49,381 bases of DNA from Methylobrevis pamukkalensis (GCF_001720135.1 NZ_MCRJ01000015.1:1-49381); one strand, 5' to 3'; shown: positions 25,087-37,231, numbered from the stretch's first letter. Notes: generated by a model from the letters alone, not told the origin. Program-made: numbers and translations.

Positions 25087-25426
25087 CGACAGACTCGAGA
25101 CGCGACAGTCGTTGCGGTTGCCGGTGACGTGGGCCCGCGCGGCGGCATTCTGCCGGGCGCGGCACGCCTCCGAGGCGGCCGGGGGACGCCCGCCGCACCG
25201 CGACGCCGCAGCGTTCCGGTTTCGGCGGGAGCGTCCCCGTCGCCGTCACGCTAGGGCGCAAACCTCAAGCGAATGGTGAATCAAATCAGAGGGCCGCCCT
25301 GCAAATGCCGCCGATCTCGGAGCGTGGTAAACGAAGGGTCGCGAAACAGGATGAACGCGGGGTTGACGACGTATGGCTCCGGCACCGGACGGTGGGCGGA
25401 AAACCCCGCCCGCATTGCGCCGCTCC
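25087..25426 (-). other. Intergenic region upstream of the L,D-transpeptidase
   Basis: A 340-base gap between two same-strand genes. It has no supported ORF, repeat or terminator with a T tract. It presumably contains the transpeptidase promoter; the AT-richer part at about 25258-25295 is the most promoter-like stretch, but no clear boxes are visible. Confidence 0.4.
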
Positions 25427-26179
25427 TCAGCGCACGCGGCGGCGCATGTCCCGGATCACCTCGGGCAGCACGGCGGCCGCCTCGCGCATGGTCATGCCGT
25501 TCCGGATGCGCGGATCGTAGAGCATGCTGACGATCGCGCGGTCGAACACCATCATGTCGCGGTGGCGCGTGGTGTCGTTGAACATCGACGCGGCGAGCGA
25601 GACGTCGTCGTTGATCGGGCCGAGGCCCTGCAGGATCTCCTCGATCATGCAGCGCTGGAACAGGAACTCGCCCTCGTCGGCGACGATGATCGAGGTCGAA
25701 CGGGCGATCGAGGCGCGACCGAGGTCCATGATCGTCACGCATTTGCCGGGCAGCGGGCGGCCATGGCCGCCGAAGATCGCCGCCCTGGACGGCGCCGCAT
25801 AGCCGCTGCGATCGGTGATGACGACGGTGAAATTCGCCTTTTCCCCGGGCGCGGCAAGCCGGGCGTCGAGGCCGCGGATCGATTTCGGCAGGCTGCGGAT
25901 GAAGGCGGCCACCCGGTCGGCCCGACCGCTCCCGGAGCGGTCGTCGATCGCGAAGCGGACCGGAACCTCGAATTTCTTGACGCGCATGCCGCGCACGCGG
26001 CTGCCGGACTCGGTGCCGAACACCGTGCGCATGAAGCCGTCCGCAAGATGCTGGTCGGAGAACCGCGACAGCCCGCCGGCCAGCGCCGGCAACGGCAGGG
26101 CGATCACCAGCGCCGCGAACAGCGCGGCGACAATGCGGAAAGGACGGCGGGGCGAATAGGCCCGATCATGCTGCGCCAC
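25427..26179 (-). CDS. DUF2927 family secreted protein
   Basis: A 250-residue protein with a signal peptide at residues 1-34 (FRIVAALFAALVIALPLPALA). The DUF2927 core includes KFEVPVRFAIDD, FTVVITDRSG and the near C-terminal CMIEEILQGLGPINDDVSLA, where the Glu and Asn-Asp pattern recalls a zincin-like fold. It ends with a DDMMVFDRAIVSMLYDPRI-type helix (here RDMMVFD). The function is unknown. It is divergent from the CheZ paralogue across a 310-base promoter region. Confidence 0.85.
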   Translation of the reverse strand: MAQHDRAYSPRRPFRIVAALFAALVIALPLPALAGGLSRFSDQHLADGFMRTVFGTESGSRVRGMRVKKFEVPVRFAIDDRSGSGRADRVAAFIRSLPKSIRGLDARLAAPGEKANFTVVITDRSGYAAPSRAAIFGGHGRPLPGKCVTIMDLGRASIARSTSIIVADEGEFLFQRCMIEEILQGLGPINDDVSLAASMFNDTTRHRDMMVFDRAIVSMLYDPRIRNGMTMREAAAVLPEVIRDMRRRVR

Positions 26180-26489
26180 GTGTCGGTCCCCCTGAGCGGC
26201 CGCTTGCGGCCTTCTGGTGCGGGCGCTGTCGCTGCCCTCACGATCGATCCGTGGCGGTTCCCGCTCTTGCCGGTCTCGATACTGCTCTCACACGGTCGTG
26301 ATCCCCTGATCACACGGATGTGAAGTTAACGGATTTGCAGGGATGGTCAATCGGCGATCCTGCGAACAAACCGGGCAGATCGTCTCCATTCCCGCCGCAA
26401 TCGGCTTCGGGGGCATTTTAGGACAACCGGATGTTAACGCCGGCCGATAATTTGGGCTCGTAACAGGGTGACGAGAGGACTTGCGGATC
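26180..26489. other. Divergent promoter region (DUF2927 / CheZ paralogue)
   Basis: No ORF is supported. An AT-richer stretch at 26300-26350 and two isolated GTTAAC elements (about 26325 and 26430) are visible. They are only half of a CtrA-type TTAA-N7-TTAA box, so regulation by CtrA is not claimed. No terminator is seen. Confidence 0.4.
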
Positions 26490-27205
26490 ATGTCGAGAGG
26501 GAAGCGGGCCTACCGCATCGAGTCCTACCTGAACGGCGCATCCGCCCAGCTGGCGCTCCCGTCTCCTGCCTTCGACCAGTCCGCCCAGATCCTGCACGAG
26601 ATCAGCGAGCTCAAGCGGATGATGGCGCCGACGCGCGAGGTCAGCACCGCCGTGCTCGAGGACTACCGCCGCCAGTTCGGCGAGGCGATGAAGCTCAAGG
26701 ACGAACTGGACGAGATCCAGGCGGCCATCATGCAGACCAAGCGCGAGATCGCGACCCTGCATGTCTCCAATTTCGAGGGCCGCGAGATGTCGCGCGTCAC
26801 CGACGAACTCGACGCGGTCGTGCACGGCACCGAGCGGGCGACCGAGACGATCCTGTCGGCCGCGGAAGTGATCGACGATGCCGCCAACACCCTGGCAGCC
26901 CGGACCAAGGGCGAGGACCACGCCCTCGCGGCCGACATCCAGGAGCGGGTGATCGCGATCTTCGAGGCCTGCAACTTCCAGGACCTCACCGGCCAGCGGA
27001 TCAACAAGGTGGTCCATGCGATGCGCTTCATCGAGACCCGGGTCGCCCGGATGATCGAGATCTGGGGCGGCATGGAAGCTTCGCCGAGATCGAGGCCGAC
27101 GAGATGGCCAAGCGCGAGGGCGACGCCGCCCTGCTCAACGGTCCGGCGCTCGAGACCGACGAGAACATCGCCAGCCAGGACGACATCGACGCCCTGTTCG
27201 CCTGA
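26490..27205 (+). CDS. CheZ-family phosphatase paralogue (apparent frameshift near the end)
   Basis: A helical protein with the CheZ active-site helix EACNFQDLTGQRINKVV (Asp165 and Gln169, equivalent to E. coli CheZ Asp143 and Gln147), which dephosphorylates CheY-P. The tail SQDDIDALFA resembles the CheY-binding C-terminal peptide of CheZ. Helix and tail are in different frames; one missing base at 27077-27083 joins GGMEA to FAEIEADEMAKREG and gives 238 residues. The start at 26490 has GAGAGGA about ten bases upstream. A second cheZ is at 48122-48763. Confidence 0.82.
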
Positions 27206-27310
27206 GGCTTTCACCGCAAGCTTTCGGCCCCACTTGCCAGACACCGCGCCGATTGCCTCGGCGCGGCGGTCATGTTACGAACAAAGAGTGAACAATCGAC
27301 GGGGTTGGCG

Positions 27311-27958
27311 ATGACGGACGACGCGGATGCGAGGGACGGTCTCCTGCAGGGGCCGGATGGCGCGTGGCGCTGCTGGTGGCAGGGCGAGAAGGACGACTAT
27401 CGCCGCTATCACGACGAGGAATGGGGCCGCCCGGTCGCCGACCCGCGGACCCTCTTTGAAAAGCTGTGCCTGGAGGGCTTCCAGTCGGGCCTGTCCTGGC
27501 TGACGATCCTGCGCAAGCGCGAGAATTTCCGCGCCGGTTTTGCGGGCTTCGACATCGACCGCGTGGCGGACTTCGGCGAGGACGACGTCGCCCGCCTGCT
27601 CGCCGACGCCGGCATCGTCCGCCACAAGGCCAAGATCCTGTCGGTGATCAACAACGCGCGCCGCGCCCGGGCGATGCGGGATGCGGGCGTGTCGCTGGCC
27701 GCCCTCGTCTGGAGCTACGAGCCGGACCCGGCGACGCGGCCGCCCGTCTGCGACCGGGCCAGCCTGTCGGCGCTCGGCCGGACGCCGGAATCGACTGCGC
27801 TGTCGAAGAGGCTGCTGAAGGACGGCTGGTCCTTCGTCGGGCCAACGACGGTCTACGCCTTCATGCAGTCGATGGGCGTGGTCAACGACCACCTCGAAGG
27901 CTGCTGCTGCCGCGCCCCGGTGGAGGCCCTGCGCGCCGCCTTCGTGCGGCCGCGCTAG
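27311..27958 (+). CDS. tag: DNA-3-methyladenine glycosylase I
   Basis: A 215-residue base-excision repair enzyme that removes 3-methyladenine from DNA. The N-terminal RCWWQGEKDDYRRYHDEEWG holds Tag residues including the zinc-ligand Cys and His; FQSGLSWLTILRKRENFRAG is the HhH-family core; MGVVNDHLEGCCC supplies the C-terminal zinc ligands. The family is about 190-215 residues, so it is full length. The ATG at 27311 precedes conserved sequence. It is convergent with hisG, with a six-base gap. Confidence 0.93.
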   Translation: MTDDADARDGLLQGPDGAWRCWWQGEKDDYRRYHDEEWGRPVADPRTLFEKLCLEGFQSGLSWLTILRKRENFRAGFAGFDIDRVADFGEDDVARLLADAGIVRHKAKILSVINNARRARAMRDAGVSLAALVWSYEPDPATRPPVCDRASLSALGRTPESTALSKRLLKDGWSFVGPTTVYAFMQSMGVVNDHLEGCCCRAPVEALRAAFVRPR

Positions 27959-27964
27959 GAACGC

Positions 27965-28987
27965 CTACCCGATGCGGCGGGCGAGGGCGTCGTAGAGCCG
28001 GTTTTCCGCCTCGAACACATAATCGACCGACGATACCGCGACGGTGCGCGCGCCTTCCTCGATCAGCCACGACGCGAGGTCGTGGATCGCCTTGGCCGGG
28101 CAGAGCAGCACCAGCCGGTCGCCCTCGACCGGCAGCGGCAGGGTCGCGCCGAAGCGGTTGGCGGCGATCGCCGCGAAACGATCGGCGCCGGCGACTGAGG
28201 CCTCGATGCGGCGCACGCCGCGCGCCCTTGCATCGGCGGCGATGCGGGTCAGCATGGTGCGTGCAGCAACACGCGCGGTCTGCGACCAGGCCGCCCCGGT
28301 CGCGGCGACGAGGCAGGCTTCCGAGCGCATCATCGTCGCGTCGTCCACCACCTTCAGGCCGTTGTCGGCCAGCGTTCGGCCGGTGGAGGTGATGTCGACG
28401 ATCAGTTCGGCGGTGCCGGCGGCCGGCGCGCCCTCGGTGGCGCCGGGGCTTTCGACGATCAGATAGTCCGACACGCCGTGGCCGGTGAGGAAGCGCCGGG
28501 TCAGCGACACGTATTTGGTCGCAACCCGCATCGGCCGGTGATGCTTCAGCCGGAAACGGGCGGCAACGTCGGCCAGATCGGCCATGGAGACGACGTCGAG
28601 CCAGGCCTGCGGCACGGCGACGACCACGTTGGCGTGGCCGAAGCCGAGCTTGGTGACGAGATGGGCCGGCGCGGGCGCCGTGTCGTCGAGCCGGGCGCCG
28701 GGGGCAAGCTCCTCCTGCGCCGCGCCGAGCGTCTCGTGCAGCAGGTCGAGGCCGGTGACGGCGAGATGGACGTTGCCGGCGCCGACCTCGCGGGCGATCT
28801 CCGAGGCCGAGCGGAACTGCACCTCGGCCCCGGGAACCCCGGCGATGGTGCCGAAATAGTCGCGGCTGCCGCGCGCCTGGCGGATGACGAGGCCGGAGCG
28901 TTCGAAGAAGGCGAGCGTCTGCTCCTGCAGCCGGCCCTTGGAGGGAACGGCAACGATCAGCGGCGCGTCGCCGGCGGGGCTGGTCAT
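27965..28987 (-). CDS. hisG: ATP phosphoribosyltransferase, catalytic subunit
   Basis: A 340-residue HisG, the first enzyme of histidine synthesis, joining ATP and PRPP. VAVPSKGRLQEQTLAFFERS opens the catalytic fold, and the PRPP loop region is ELIVDITSTGRTLADNGLKV. Alphaproteobacterial HisG lacks the regulatory domain and needs HisZ, which is encoded directly upstream. The ATG at 28987 overlaps the hisZ TGA (ATGA), so the genes are coupled. It is the third gene of hisS-hisZ-hisG. Confidence 0.94.
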   Translation of the reverse strand: MTSPAGDAPLIVAVPSKGRLQEQTLAFFERSGLVIRQARGSRDYFGTIAGVPGAEVQFRSASEIAREVGAGNVHLAVTGLDLLHETLGAAQEELAPGARLDDTAPAPAHLVTKLGFGHANVVVAVPQAWLDVVSMADLADVAARFRLKHHRPMRVATKYVSLTRRFLTGHGVSDYLIVESPGATEGAPAAGTAELIVDITSTGRTLADNGLKVVDDATMMRSEACLVAATGAAWSQTARVAARTMLTRIAADARARGVRRIEASVAGADRFAAIAANRFGATLPLPVEGDRLVLLCPAKAIHDLASWLIEEGARTVAVSSVDYVFEAENRLYDALARRIG

Positions 28988-30150
28988 GGGCGGGGCTCCG
29001 GCGCGGGGCCGCCGAGGGCGGCGAGACGTTCGGTCCAGATGGCAAAGCCGACGGCGCGGGTGCCGGCCGGCGCCCCGAACACCGGCATCAGCCCGTCGTA
29101 GCGCCCGCCGCCGCAGACCTGTCCGAGGTCGGGGGCGCGGCGGTCGGCGATGTCGAAGACGAAGCCGTCGTAGTAGCCGAGACGGCGGCCGAAGCGGGCC
29201 GAGAACACGATCTCGTCCACCGGCACGCCGGCGTTGCTGAGCGCGTCGATCCGGCCCTCGAACAGGTCGAGCGCCGCGGCAAAGCCTTCTGACCCGCCGG
29301 GAAGACGGGCGGCAAGGGCGCGGAGCCGCCCGACGGCGGCCGGCAACGGCGCCTCGATGGCGAGGAAGTCGGCGATGATCGCCGCATGCTCGCTCGGCAT
29401 CACGTCCTCGGCGGCAAGGCTCGCCTGCTCCAGCACGCGCTCGGCGATCTCCGAAGTGGAACGGCCGCCGACGGTCTGGACGCCGGCAATCGACAGGATG
29501 TCGGCGAAAAGCTCGCCGACCTTTTCCGGCGGGAAGGCGGCCAGCGCGCCGATCACCTCGGCATGGGGGGCGAACTGGAGGAAGCCGGCGCGCGGGCCGG
29601 CCATGCGCGCCACGGTCTCGTTGACCTTCTGCGGGTCGCCGAACTGGGTCATCAGCCGGCGCTTCCACGCCGGGGGCACGGCGAGCGCGCCGAGCAGGCG
29701 GAAGAACAGGCCGACGTCCCCGGCCAGCACCGACGGCGCGTCGATGCCGGAGGCACGGGCGATGTCGAGGGCGAGCGCCAGCACCTCGGCGTCGGTCGTC
29801 GCGACATCATGGTCGCCGATCACCTCGCCGCCCATCTGCCACACCTCGTCGTCCTCGCCGGGACGGCCGTTGCGGAAGATCTTGCCGGAATAGGAGTAGC
29901 GGCCGCCCACCTGCGTCGCCGTCTCGCCGAGCACCTTGCGGCAGACCGGCACGGTGAACTCGGGCCGCAGGCAGCGCTCCATGCCGCGTCCGTCGGCGAC
30001 GACGAGGATGCGGCGGCGGAATTCCTCGCCGGAAATCCGGACGAAATCCTCCATCGGCAGCAGCACCGGGACTTCCACGGGCGAAAAGCCCGCGCTGGCC
30101 AGCGCGGCCCCAGCCCGGGCGATGGCGGCGTCGAGGGCCTCGCGGCTCAT
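28984..30150 (-). CDS. hisZ: ATP phosphoribosyltransferase regulatory subunit
   Basis: A 388-residue HisRS paralogue that activates and confers histidine feedback on HisG. It keeps class II synthetase traces ([46 protein letters not shown]), but the tRNA-binding domain is missing, as expected for HisZ. It ends overlapping hisG and begins four bases after hisS, so the three are one operon. Confidence 0.94.
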   Translation of the reverse strand: MSREALDAAIARAGAALASAGFSPVEVPVLLPMEDFVRISGEEFRRRILVVADGRGMERCLRPEFTVPVCRKVLGETATQVGGRYSYSGKIFRNGRPGEDDEVWQMGGEVIGDHDVATTDAEVLALALDIARASGIDAPSVLAGDVGLFFRLLGALAVPPAWKRRLMTQFGDPQKVNETVARMAGPRAGFLQFAPHAEVIGALAAFPPEKVGELFADILSIAGVQTVGGRSTSEIAERVLEQASLAAEDVMPSEHAAIIADFLAIEAPLPAAVGRLRALAARLPGGSEGFAAALDLFEGRIDALSNAGVPVDEIVFSARFGRRLGYYDGFVFDIADRRAPDLGQVCGGGRYDGLMPVFGAPAGTRAVGFAIWTERLAALGGPAPEPRP

Positions 30151-30154
30151 CGGC

Positions 30155-31663
30155 TCACTCCGAGGCCGGCGGCACGGCGGCCGCCAGCATGCGTTGGACT
30201 TCCGCGACGAGATCGGCGCGCTTGACGGTCACCTGCGCCGGGCGGCTCGCCCGCCAGGTCTCGTTGTCGGCAATCCCCTTGGAGAGTTCCTTGCCGAGGT
30301 CGAGATCCTTGATCTGCACCTCGCCGGCCTCGCGCTCGTTGGAGCCCTCGATGATGGCGAGCGGCGCGTTGCGGCGGTCGGCGTATTTCATCTGCGGCTT
30401 CATGCCGGACGAGCCGAGATACATCTCGGCGCGGATGCCGGCGGCGCGCAGCTCCGCGACCATCGCCTGGTAGGAGGCGATCGCCGAGCGGTCCATGACC
30501 AGCACGACCACCGGGCCGCGCGAGGCCTCGCCGCCGATCTTGCCAAGGCTTTTCAGCGCGGCGGCAAGGCGCGAGACGCCGATCGAGAAGCCGGTCGCCG
30601 GGACATTCTCCTTCATGAACCGGCCGACGAGCCCGTCATAGCGCCCGCCGCCGCCGACCGAGCCGAAGCGCACGGTCTGGCCCTCGTCATTCGTCACGTC
30701 GAACAGCAGTTCGGCCTCGTAGACCGGGCCGGTATAATATTCGAGGCCGCGCACGACGGAGGGGTCGATGCGGACCCGGTCGCCGTATCCCGCGGCATCG
30801 ATCAACTCGCCGATCGTCGCCAGTTCCCCGGCGCCCTCGCTGCCGCGCCCGCCGGACGCGACCAGCGCGGCGAGGTTGGCGATCGTCGCGGCTGCGCTCT
30901 CGGCACCGGCGGCGACGAAGGCGAGCACCGTGTCGGCCGCAGCGGCATCCAGCCCGGCACCCTTGGTGTAGTCGCCGCTCTTGTCGTCCGGATTCTCCCA
31001 GCGGCCCGCGCCGAGGAGGTCCCGCACGCCGTCGGGGCCGATCTTGTCGAGCTTGTCGATGGCGCGCAGCACGGTGAGACGCTTGTCCGCATTCTCCTCG
31101 CCGGCAAGGCCGATCGCCTCCATCACCCCGTCGAGAACCTTGCGGTTGTTGACGCGGATCACATACTGGCCGCGCGCGATGCCGAGCGCCTCCAGCGTGT
31201 CGGCCATCATCATGCACATCTCCGCGTCGGCGGCGACCGAGGGGGCGCCGACGGTGTCGGCGTCGAACTGCATGAACTGACGGAAGCGGCCGGGACCGGG
31301 CTTCTCGTTGCGGAACACCCAGCCGGCGCGGTAGCTGCGGTAGGGCTTGGCGAGACGCTCGAAATTCTCGGCGACGTAGCGGGCCAGCGGCGCGGTCAGG
31401 TCGTAGCGCAGCGACAGCCACTGCTCGTCGTCGTCCTGGAAGGAGAACACGCCCTCGTTCGGGCGGTCCTGGTCGGGCAGGAACTTGCCGAGCGCGTCGG
31501 TGTATTCGACCAGCGGCGTCTCCACCGGCTCGAAGCCGTAGAGCTCGTAGGTCTCGCGGATCGTGCGCATCATCGCTTCCGCGGCGCGGATCTCGTCCGC
31601 GGTGCGGTCGACGAAGCCACGCGGCACCCGCGCGGCCTTGGGGTTCGACGGCGTCGTCGTCAT
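30155..31663 (-). CDS. hisS: Histidine--tRNA ligase, long alphaproteobacterial form
   Basis: A 502-residue class II synthetase. The start is [20 protein letters not shown]; motif 2 is around [20 protein letters not shown]; the HisA/motif 3 regions are [20 protein letters not shown] and [13 protein letters not shown]; a C-terminal anticodon domain follows. It is about 80 residues longer than E. coli HisRS. Divergent HisRS of this kind is known from alphaproteobacteria whose tRNA-His lacks G-1; membership of that group here is inferred from length and clade. Confidence 0.94.
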   Translation of the reverse strand: MTTTPSNPKAARVPRGFVDRTADEIRAAEAMMRTIRETYELYGFEPVETPLVEYTDALGKFLPDQDRPNEGVFSFQDDDEQWLSLRYDLTAPLARYVAENFERLAKPYRSYRAGWVFRNEKPGPGRFRQFMQFDADTVGAPSVAADAEMCMMMADTLEALGIARGQYVIRVNNRKVLDGVMEAIGLAGEENADKRLTVLRAIDKLDKIGPDGVRDLLGAGRWENPDDKSGDYTKGAGLDAAAADTVLAFVAAGAESAAATIANLAALVASGGRGSEGAGELATIGELIDAAGYGDRVRIDPSVVRGLEYYTGPVYEAELLFDVTNDEGQTVRFGSVGGGGRYDGLVGRFMKENVPATGFSIGVSRLAAALKSLGKIGGEASRGPVVVLVMDRSAIASYQAMVAELRAAGIRAEMYLGSSGMKPQMKYADRRNAPLAIIEGSNEREAGEVQIKDLDLGKELSKGIADNETWRASRPAQVTVKRADLVAEVQRMLAAAVPPASE

Positions 31664-31704
31664 GAAATCCTGCCCTCGGGTCCGGAACGGTCGGCCGGAC
31701 GCGC

Positions 31705-31732
31705 AAAAAACCGCGCCCGGAAGCCGGGCGCG
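31705..31732 (-). terminator. Rho-independent terminator after doxX
   Basis: On the minus strand CGCGCCCGG-CTT-CCGGGCGCG is followed by GTTTTTT. It lies between the doxX stop (31824) and the hisS start (31663), ending the doxX transcript and isolating the his operon. Confidence 0.9.
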
Positions 31733-31823
31733 TCGTTGCCGAGGTAACTAGCCGAACGGGGCGCGAAGGGCAAGTTTGCGGGGCCCCGGACCCGCGCCGT
31801 TGCAGGTCCGCAGCCAGGGCCGT

Positions 31824-32237
31824 TCACGCCCTGCCGCGCCGTCCGTCCACCGACCAGGCGCCGGCGCCCGCCGCGAACAGGGCAAGGAAGCCGCCGGCAA
31901 TGGTCACGTTCTTCCAGAAATTGATCATCTGCGCCGAGGCGACGGCCGCATCGGTCGCCGCCTGCGCGGCGACATAGTGGAAGAGCAGGCCCGAGGCCAG
32001 CGAGAAGCCGGCGAGCAGCAGGGCGGCAAGGCGGGTCTGGAAGCCGACGAGGATCAGCAGGCCGCCTCCGAGTTCGGTGAGGATGACCAGCGGCAGAAGC
32101 GCGCCGGGCACGCCCATCGCCTCCATATATTGCTGCGTGCCCGCGTAGCCGGAGATCTTGCTCCAGCCGGCGGTGATGAAGATGAGCGACATGAGGAGGC
32201 GGGCGGCAAGCAGCGCCGGCGATTGAAGTCTGGACAT
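31824..32237 (-). CDS. DoxX family membrane protein
   Basis: A 137-residue protein with four transmembrane helices. The opening LLAARLLMSLIFITAGWSKI and the following YMEAMGVPGALLPLVIL and TELGGGLLILVGFQTRLAAL are DoxX signatures; MINFWKNVTIAGGFLALF closes it. DoxX proteins sit in the inner membrane and are linked to redox functions, without a fixed activity. GGAG seven bases before the ATG supports the start. A terminator follows. Confidence 0.9.
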   Translation of the reverse strand: MSRLQSPALLAARLLMSLIFITAGWSKISGYAGTQQYMEAMGVPGALLPLVILTELGGGLLILVGFQTRLAALLLAGFSLASGLLFHYVAAQAATDAAVASAQMINFWKNVTIAGGFLALFAAGAGAWSVDGRRGRA

Positions 32238-32398
32238 GTGACGTCTCCGAAGGTCCGGGATTTCTTCCGGAGCAGCGTCCGGTGACGCGAGATATGCGCC
32301 GAACCGGCCCCGCCGCAAAGCCGGCGGGATGACGACATTTCGTTCATTCAGGATGAACAGTCGGAAGAAAATCCGGCCTTTGTCCAGCGAATCGCGCC

Positions 32399-33172
32399 TC
32401 AGGCCGGCATGACCGCCCGGCGCCGTTCCCGGCTGCGTCGCGACTTCCAGGCTGGGCTCCTGGAAATGCGCGACAGGCGACCGCCGAAAGTGGTGATCCA
32501 GCGCTCCGCATTCTCCTGGATGAAATGATAGAGCTCGATGTCTTCCTGATTGTGCTTCTCGAAAAGCTCCCGGCCCTCCTGGGAATAGGTCGCAACCTTG
32601 CCGACGTTGGCGCGGATCTCTTCCTTGAGCTTCAGGGCGGGATTGAACGTCTCGGCAAAGCAGGCAATCAGATCGTTGACGCGATTGTGGGGCGCGACGC
32701 AGACATAGTGCTTGTCGATGATCCGCTTGGCGCTGGCCGCCGACGCGAGCATCCGCGTGCTGAAATAGGTGCACAAGTAGTTCGTGGCCGCCACCTTGTT
32801 GTCGGCCACGGCCTTCTCCACCGCCTCGCCGATCGACAGGCCGCGATAGTACTCGTTGCCCGGATGCGAGGCATTGGCCAGCGTGTAGTGATAGAACGAG
32901 CAGAAGCGGTCGTAGGGGTCGCGGGCGCAGGCGACGTAGACCGGATATCGCTGGAACATGTGCTCGTGCGAGCCGAAGTGGAAATGACCGGAAAGCACCT
33001 TGATCGCCCTGCGCTGGCTGGAGGTCATCGCCTCCGGCTTCAGGGTCGCCCGGCCGCGGGTGTCGTAGAGGGCATCTTCGCCAAAGACGCGTCTCAGTCC
33101 TTCGACCAGCGATGTTCCGGCGGTTTTCTCAAGATGGGTGTGGACGATCAGGGCACGGTCGAAAAAGCTCAT
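32399..33172 (-). CDS. Sulfotransferase family protein
   Basis: A 257-residue protein. HTHLEKTAGTSL (11-22) is the 5'-phosphosulfate loop, and CARDPYDRFCSFY (82-94) with Arg84 and Ser92 is the 3'-phosphate motif of the family-2 (carbohydrate) sulfotransferases that use PAPS. The likely targets are surface polysaccharides or lipids. Base composition is visibly lower in GC than the neighbours (30 of 60 bases at 32521-32580), suggesting acquisition from elsewhere. The start could also be the GTG at 33196. No polysaccharide genes are adjacent. Confidence 0.85.
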   Translation of the reverse strand: MSFFDRALIVHTHLEKTAGTSLVEGLRRVFGEDALYDTRGRATLKPEAMTSSQRRAIKVLSGHFHFGSHEHMFQRYPVYVACARDPYDRFCSFYHYTLANASHPGNEYYRGLSIGEAVEKAVADNKVAATNYLCTYFSTRMLASAASAKRIIDKHYVCVAPHNRVNDLIACFAETFNPALKLKEEIRANVGKVATYSQEGRELFEKHNQEDIELYHFIQENAERWITTFGGRLSRISRSPAWKSRRSRERRRAVMPA

Positions 33173-35632
<2,460 letters not shown>

Positions 35633-35696
35633 TGGGCGGTGCTCCTGTCGGATGAGCGGGCGGCGAAATTGCGCCCAGCTCCGAATGTCGGGGCTG

Positions 35697-35723
35697 TTAG
35701 CACTCAGCAATGGCGAGTGCTAA
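35697..35723. promoter_or_regulatory. CIRCE operator of groESL
   Basis: TTAGCACTC-N9-GAGTGCTAA, a perfect match to the CIRCE consensus bound by the HrcA repressor, 65 bases before the groES start. It implies heat-shock control by HrcA; hrcA itself is not in the window. Confidence 0.97.
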
Positions 35724-35821
35724 CGAGCGTGAAGGACATAGGATCACCGCCGCGTGATGTCAAGCCGGAGCAGGCGAGGGCGGTGCGTCCGGCGGCATCG
35801 GACAAGCCGTGCCGCCCACGC

Positions 35822-36715
35822 TCAAGCGCTCTCGTCGGTCCGCAACGCCGGCTTTGCGCCGCCGCGGCTGACCGAGACGACGGCCCAGACGATCAGCAGC
35901 GATCCGGCGAACATCGCGATGGTCGGCAGTTCGCCGAACATCACGAGGCCGAACAGCGGTGCCCACAGCAGCATGGTGAATTCGAGCGGGGCAAGGCGCG
36001 AGGCTGGGGCGTGGGCATAGGCCCAGGCGAAGGCGAGGTGGCCGAAGGCGCCGAGGATGCCGACAGCGGCGAACAGCCAGACGTTCAGCCCCTCGGGCGT
36101 GACGAACACCGGCAGGGCAAGGGGGGCGGAGAACGCGGCGGCGCAGAGATTCTGCACCGTCACCAGGCCGACGACGCTGTCGCGGGCCGAATCCCGCCGC
36201 GTCAGGATCATCGCCAGCGAATAGCTCACCGACGCGCCGAGGCCGTAGACGTAGCCGAGCGGATCGGCGTGGCTGCCGCCGCTGCCGAAGCGGCCCTGGA
36301 ACATCACGACGAGGCCGGCAAAGCCGATTCCCAGCGCGACCGCGCCGCGCCGGCCGACCGGCTCCTTGAGGATGATCTGGCCGAGCAGCGCCATGATCAG
36401 CGGCGAGGTGAAGGTGATCGCCACCGCCTCGGCCAGCGGCAGCATCGTCAGCGTCTTGAAGAACAGCCCGGCGGTGCAGAGGATGATCAGCGAGCGGAAC
36501 GCGGCCCGGCGCAGCATCGCGCGCGACGGCCATTTTTCGCGCATCAGCAGGAACACGGCGCCCGACACCACGGCGCCGCCGGCGTAGCGCAGGAACACGA
36601 TCTCCACCACCGGGAAATGGAGGCCGAGCGCCTTCACCAGCGCATCCATGATCGACAGCAGCAGGAGGGCGATGATCGCCGAGAAGACCGGCAGGGGCGA
36701 CGCAAGCGTCTTCAC
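35822..36715 (-). CDS. EamA-family (DMT superfamily) transporter
   Basis: A 297-residue membrane protein with ten helices in two EamA repeats (VFSAIIALLLLSIMDALVKA and, second, LGYVYGLGASVSYSLAMILT). RHLEEPV-like spacing is replaced by GQIILKEPVGRRGAVALG, the conserved end of repeat one. The substrate is unknown. The start is the GTG at 36715, because it overlaps the GNAT stop (GTGA), a typical coupling; an upstream ATG would extend it into the GNAT gene without family similarity. Confidence 0.87.
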   Translation of the reverse strand: MKTLASPLPVFSAIIALLLLSIMDALVKALGLHFPVVEIVFLRYAGGAVVSGAVFLLMREKWPSRAMLRRAAFRSLIILCTAGLFFKTLTMLPLAEAVAITFTSPLIMALLGQIILKEPVGRRGAVALGIGFAGLVVMFQGRFGSGGSHADPLGYVYGLGASVSYSLAMILTRRDSARDSVVGLVTVQNLCAAAFSAPLALPVFVTPEGLNVWLFAAVGILGAFGHLAFAWAYAHAPASRLAPLEFTMLLWAPLFGLVMFGELPTIAMFAGSLLIVWAVVSVSRGGAKPALRTDESA

Positions 36716-37231
36716 GAGGGCGCCATCGCCGGGCCGGACGAGGAGACGGGGGCAAGATCGAGGCGGTAGCCGAATTCCCAGGCGTCGGTGGCATCGGCAA
36801 GGCAGCGCAGCACCGGCATTCGCCGGAAACCGAGCCGTTCGTAGAAGCGGTGCCCGGAGGCAAAGCGGGTGTCGGTCCACAGCCGGATCGTCGTGACGTC
36901 GTGGCGGCGGATCTCCTCCAGCGTCGCGGCGTAGAGCCGCGCCCCGAGGCCGCGTCCGCGCAAGCGTCTGTCGAGATAGACCTTGTGGAGTTCGGCAACG
37001 CCGGGTTCGGGTCGCGAATACCCGATGCAGGCGACGATGCTGCCTTCCGGATCGTCGCGGCCGGCATCACCCGCAGCCCGCCGCCCTTGGCCGCAAAATA
37101 CGTGGCGACCGCATCCAGTTCGGGAAACTCGGCGCGTACGAAGGGGCAGCCGTCATATTCGGCAAACACCCGCGCGATGAGGTCGGCGACAGCGTCGCCA
37201 TCCCGATCGGTCGCGCGCGGATCTGCCCCAT
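36712..37231 (-). CDS. GNAT family N-acetyltransferase (two apparent single-base frameshifts)
   Basis: The acetyl-CoA site is RRLRGRGLGARLYAATLEEI, followed by TIRLWTDTRFASGHRFYERL and GFRRMPV, a typical GNAT motif A/B. N-terminal parts lie in other frames: DRDGDAVADLIARVFAEYDG, and MGQIR at the ATG 37231. One missing base near 37064-37074 and one near 37209-37222 join them into 173 residues, a normal GNAT size. The substrate is unknown. It overlaps the EamA transporter start by four bases, hinting that the modified molecule may also be exported. Confidence 0.78.

Noticed and set aside
24482-25279. Plus-strand frame opposite the L,D-transpeptidase
   Set aside because: Antisense shadow; the YkuD motif on the minus strand is decisive.
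27077-27083. Programmed frameshift in the cheZ paralogue or in groEL
   Set aside because: No slippery heptamer or stimulatory structure, and many unrelated genes show the same one-base loss, so an error is simpler.
31776-32285. Plus-strand frame opposite doxX
   Set aside because: Composition of an antisense shadow; doxX has a good RBS, four TM helices and a terminator.
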